64,000 nucleotides of DNA from Aquibacillus kalidii (GTDB lineage Bacteria; Bacillota; Bacilli; Bacillales; Amphibacillaceae): NCBI RefSeq assembly GCF_014280935.1, contig NZ_JACLZI010000046.1:1-64000 (forward strand). The letters are read 5' to 3'. A model generated the notes under the pieces. The model was not told the DNA's origin and searched no databases. It worked only from the letters and a program-made list of their open reading frames with translations. A program made the translations under genes and the position numbers. Positions 61,197-64,000 of this stretch are shown piece after piece. Each line of letters starts with the position of its first letter. Position 1 is the stretch's first letter.

Positions 61197-61880
61197 GTGA
61201 TAAAAAAAGTACTCGCTGGGATTACTTTCACATTGTTACTAGCGATCTTATCAGCATGTGGTAGTTCAGACCCATTTGCAGATTTCGAGGAATTTCAGGG
61301 TGATGTTTCAGAGCCATCTGTCTCTGTGCAAAATTTACCTGATGAACCAACAAAAGATGAGATGAAAAGCCAGATAAGAAATTCAAGTACGAACGATATT
61401 TCTACTATCATAGGTGATAATTTTAACCTTTTAGAGACAGTAAAAGGAGAAAATAACATTGCAATTGTTTATGCTACTAATAAATTCACTGTTTCTGAAC
61501 TTGTTTCCACTTTAACGAGCACAGTTGAACCTAAGCAACAGAGTGAGTTAATTGATAATCAACAGGTCTTGATCTATCCAGATCATTTCGTGACGATTAA
61601 ACAAAGTGAAGAAGATCCTGATTCTACACTTATTGAAGTGGCAAGTGACCAATTTGTTCGAGATAACTATTCGCCTAGTTTTCTCCAAACCTACTTTGCC
61701 CTTAAGATCTTAGACGATGTACTTGATGTAGATGATTGGGCTAAGAAACGTAAGTCAAAGTGCGCAGATGGAAGCTGTTATGGAGGATATTCTACAACCA
61801 AGAAATATAATAGTGGTGGCTTAAACACGAATAGGGGAATGTCTTCTGTTCGCGGCGGTGGCCCTAGTGCAGGAAAATAA
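61197..61880 (+). CDS. DUF4247 lipoprotein
   Basis: 227 residues. A lipoprotein signal peptide with lipobox LSAC (cysteine at about residue 21) anchors it to the outer face of the membrane. The DUF4247 region follows (about 50-185). The tail is unusual: basic KKRKSKCADGSCYGGY with a CxxxxC pair, then a glycine/serine/threonine/asparagine-rich end. The start is GTG with AAGGGGGAG upstream. It follows pspA by 145 bases and overlaps no one; DUF350 follows after 15 bases. Function unknown. Confidence 0.85.
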   Translation: MIKKVLAGITFTLLLAILSACGSSDPFADFEEFQGDVSEPSVSVQNLPDEPTKDEMKSQIRNSSTNDISTIIGDNFNLLETVKGENNIAIVYATNKFTVSELVSTLTSTVEPKQQSELIDNQQVLIYPDHFVTIKQSEEDPDSTLIEVASDQFVRDNYSPSFLQTYFALKILDDVLDVDDWAKKRKSKCADGSCYGGYSTTKKYNSGGLNTNRGMSSVRGGGPSAGK

Positions 61881-61895
61881 AGGAGGTTATTAATA

Positions 61896-62291
61896 ATGGA
61901 ACAGTTTATTTCAACATTTGTTTATTTCGTTATTGCAATTATTGTTGTGTTCATTGGACTTGTCATTTTTGAATGGATTACGAGAAAGTATAAGGACTGG
62001 GAAGAAATCTCTAATGGGAATCAAGCGGTTGCTTTATCAATTGCGGGTAAAATTATCGGGATATGTATTATTCTTTCTTTTGCTATTTACAATAGTATTA
62101 CTGTTTGGGAAACGCTCATCTGGGGTGCTTATGGAGTAGTTTTACAAATGATTGCATACTTGTTATTTGAAGCTTTTACGAGAAAATTCTCTGTGGAGGA
62201 GCAAATTAAACAAAATAATGTAGCAGTTGGTATTGTTTCGTTAGCCGTATCAATAGGTCTAGCCTTTGTAATTGGAGCTTCCATTACATAA
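61896..62291 (+). CDS. DUF350 (YjfL-like) membrane protein
   Basis: 131 residues with four membrane helices (about 5-27, 43-65, 70-93, 106-129). The chain is an internal duplication: NQAVALSIAGKIIGICI in the first half matches NNVAVGIVSLAVSIGLA in the second. E. coli YjfL in the yjfIJKLMC gene set, which also contains a PspA paralogue, belongs to the same family. AGGAGG precedes the ATG. Fifteen bases behind the lipoprotein gene. A strong terminator follows. Confidence 0.88.
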   Translation: MEQFISTFVYFVIAIIVVFIGLVIFEWITRKYKDWEEISNGNQAVALSIAGKIIGICIILSFAIYNSITVWETLIWGAYGVVLQMIAYLLFEAFTRKFSVEEQIKQNNVAVGIVSLAVSIGLAFVIGASIT

Positions 62292-62309
62292 GAAATATAG
62301 ACTTTAATT

Positions 62310-62350
62310 AGGTCTGACCCATATGATTGTAGGGTCAGACCTTCCTTTTT
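62310..62350 (+). terminator. Terminator between DUF350 and the aminopropyltransferase gene
   Basis: AGGTCTGACCC pairs perfectly with GGGTCAGACCT around an 11-base loop, then TCCTTTTT. It should reduce expression of the last gene or mark a separate unit. Confidence 0.85.
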
Positions 62351-62397
62351 ACATGTTTTAATAACAATTTAACAGAAAATTATCGGAGTGATATGGT

Positions 62398-63948
62398 TTG
62401 GATCAAATGAAAGTCAGACAAAGTCATTTTATATATTGGGCATCTGGAATCGTATCAATTTGTGGAATCATTTTTGAGGTATTGTTTGGGGCACTAGGAT
62501 CGTATATCTTAGGCGATGGGGTTAAACAGTATACCCTGACTATTTCCTTATTTCTAACAGGTATGGGGATAGGTGCTAGTTTAAGTGAAAAGGTATTAAA
62601 AAATCTGTTAATCTCCTTTATATACATAGAATTCTTTGTTGCGCTTGTTGGTGGATTTTCAAGTTTCGCTATGTTTGGCATAACAGCCTATTCATCAGCA
62701 GGAACTGATGCATTGTTTTTATATGGCATCACTTTAATTGTTGGGGGATTAACAGGTGTAGAACTACCGATTTTAATTCGGAAGGCGAACGAAATTGGTG
62801 TGTCTTTAAATAGAAGTACCGCACGTGTGCTTTTTTCAGACTATGCTGGTGGATTGATCGGTGGGCTTTTATTTGTATTTTTCTTAAGGCCACAACTAGG
62901 AATGGTCAATACAGCTTTTTTTGTTGGATGTATTAATCTTGCTGTAGCACTAGTGGTCCTTTGGTTGTTTAGAAAAGAAATAGCAAATAGTAAGCTTCAT
63001 GCAGTAGTAGGAGTAATCATCGGGTCACTATTACTGTTTGGTTTATTTTTTGGGGAGTCGATGGCGCAAACATTTGAACAGAAATTGTACAAGGACCCAA
63101 TTATTCATATGGAAGAAAGTCAGTACCAAAAGATTGTTGTTACTAAAGATCGTAATGACGTAAGGTTATATTTGAACGGTGGTTTACAATTTAGCTCTTT
63201 TGACGAATATCGATATCATGAATTACTAGTTCATCCAGCCATGGCACAAGCATCGAACCATGACAACATATTAATTCTCGGTGGTGGAGATGGGATTGCT
63301 GTAAAGGAAGTTTTAAAGTATAACGACGTTAAACAAATTACTTTGGTTGACCTAGACCCGGCGGTTATCGATCTAGCGAATCATAATCCACATCTACTAG
63401 AATTAAATGATGGATCATTAAAAGATGAGAGGGTTACGGTTTTAAATCAAGATGCCTTTAAGTTCCTGGAGAATAGTCAAAAATGGTATGACGTTATTTT
63501 AGTTGACTTACCTGATCCGAATGATGAAAGTCTTAATAAACTATATACAAAAGAGTTTTACTCCCTCGCAAGAAATCATCTAAAACCTGAGGGGGCGATG
63601 ATGGTTCAATCTACTAGTCCAGTATTTGCTACCGAAGTGTATTGGACCATATCTAAAACAATTGAATCTACAGGACTACATGTAGAAAACCTACATGTTG
63701 ATGTTCCGAGTTTTGGGAATTGGGGATTTGTATTTGCAAGTCGCAATGATATAACCCTATCTAAACTAAATATAGCTGTTCCAACCCGTTTTCTAAGCAC
63801 AGATATGTTGGTTGGCTTAACAAAATTCGGAAAAGACGAAGATAGCATTATCACAACCAAAAATGGGAGTATAAAAGAATTAAAGCCAAATACGTTAATA
63901 GATCCGAGACTAATCGGAATATATGAAAACTCATGGGAAAATTATTAG
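62398..63948 (+). CDS. Membrane-anchored polyamine aminopropyltransferase (spermidine synthase family)
   Basis: 516 residues. Six to seven membrane helices (about 10-215) precede a spermidine synthase domain (about 225-490). The active site is intact: SQYQKIVV (241-248), Q264 and YHELLVHP (273-280), decarboxy-SAM loop GGGDG (295-299), VDLDP (317-321) and catalytic D370/D373 in VDLPDPND. It should transfer an aminopropyl group, with the acceptor open because the membrane part is foreign to soluble SpeE. TTG start behind GGAGTG. Last gene of the cassette in this window; a ribosome site GAGGAGGG (63990-63997) announces another gene beyond the edge. Confidence 0.9.
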   Translation: MDQMKVRQSHFIYWASGIVSICGIIFEVLFGALGSYILGDGVKQYTLTISLFLTGMGIGASLSEKVLKNLLISFIYIEFFVALVGGFSSFAMFGITAYSSAGTDALFLYGITLIVGGLTGVELPILIRKANEIGVSLNRSTARVLFSDYAGGLIGGLLFVFFLRPQLGMVNTAFFVGCINLAVALVVLWLFRKEIANSKLHAVVGVIIGSLLLFGLFFGESMAQTFEQKLYKDPIIHMEESQYQKIVVTKDRNDVRLYLNGGLQFSSFDEYRYHELLVHPAMAQASNHDNILILGGGDGIAVKEVLKYNDVKQITLVDLDPAVIDLANHNPHLLELNDGSLKDERVTVLNQDAFKFLENSQKWYDVILVDLPDPNDESLNKLYTKEFYSLARNHLKPEGAMMVQSTSPVFATEVYWTISKTIESTGLHVENLHVDVPSFGNWGFVFASRNDITLSKLNIAVPTRFLSTDMLVGLTKFGKDEDSIITTKNGSIKELKPNTLIDPRLIGIYENSWENY

Positions 63949-64000
63949 GATACTAATGATTTTCCTTTTTTAATGTTAAAACTACGCTAGAGGAGGGTAT

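Noticed and set aside
1-64000. CRISPR arrays, tRNA genes, prophage or complete insertion sequences
   Set aside because: Looked for direct-repeat/spacer patterns, TTCGAATC-type tRNA arms, integrases and transposases; none found.

Overview
The window is a piece of a low-GC, spore-forming Bacillaceae chromosome. The alpha/beta-type small acid-soluble spore protein, YtfJ, SftA, RefZ, EzrA, CcpA, AcuABC and bacillithiol-linked YtxJ all point there. From trmB to ald the gene order is close to the ytm-ytp-ytx-acu-yt region of Bacillus subtilis. The Na+-type MotPS stator and the overall protein style would fit a halotolerant relative such as Oceanobacillus, Ornithinibacillus or Virgibacillus, but the genus is an inference.

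Layout. 1-160: 5S rRNA closing an rRNA operon, with its terminator. 0.5-12.5 kb: housekeeping and RNA-modification genes (BaiN-like flavoprotein, MurJ-type flippase YtgP, RsuA-type pseudouridine synthase, K+ channel, ThpR, YtmP/YtzH, TrmB, M42 aminopeptidase, DUF84, YtoQ). 12.8-25.3 kb: PTS_EIIC-like membrane protein, YtpP-YtpQ-YtpR, SftA translocase, an inserted nicotinate phosphoribosyltransferase, MurC, the ytxGHJ stress operon behind a sigma-B-type promoter, and a large FtsA/PilM-like ATPase. 25.4-35.3 kb: DAHP synthase/chorismate mutase, CcpA, MotPS, then acuCBA on the minus strand and a PBP1A-class penicillin-binding protein where B. subtilis has acsA. 35.3-47.2 kb: T-box-controlled tyrS, autoregulated rpsD, GAF-GGDEF protein, free-Met sulfoxide reductase, RefZ, EzrA, NifZ-ThiI, SASP behind a sigma-G-type promoter. 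47.2-54 kb: amidohydrolase, NAD kinase, YtfI-YtfJ, YtxK, AckA (with a cre site placed for activation). 54-59.7 kb: a more variable stretch with a hypothetical gene, EcsC-family protein, a 44-residue protein, SDR, alanine dehydrogenase, M24 peptidase and unexplained blocks.

59.8-64 kb: the most interesting unit. A perfect sigma-W-type promoter (TGAAAC-N16-CGTA) precedes DUF4178, PspA/IM30, a DUF4247 lipoprotein, a DUF350 membrane protein and a membrane-anchored polyamine aminopropyltransferase with an intact active site. This looks like an envelope-stress cassette coupling PspA to aminopropyl transfer; the coupling is an inference from gene order, promoter and motifs.

Start codons were moved from the longest ORF wherever a ribosome binding site decided it. 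Many intergenic hairpins are classic intrinsic terminators, several serving convergent genes from both sides. No tRNA, CRISPR array, prophage or intact insertion sequence was seen.
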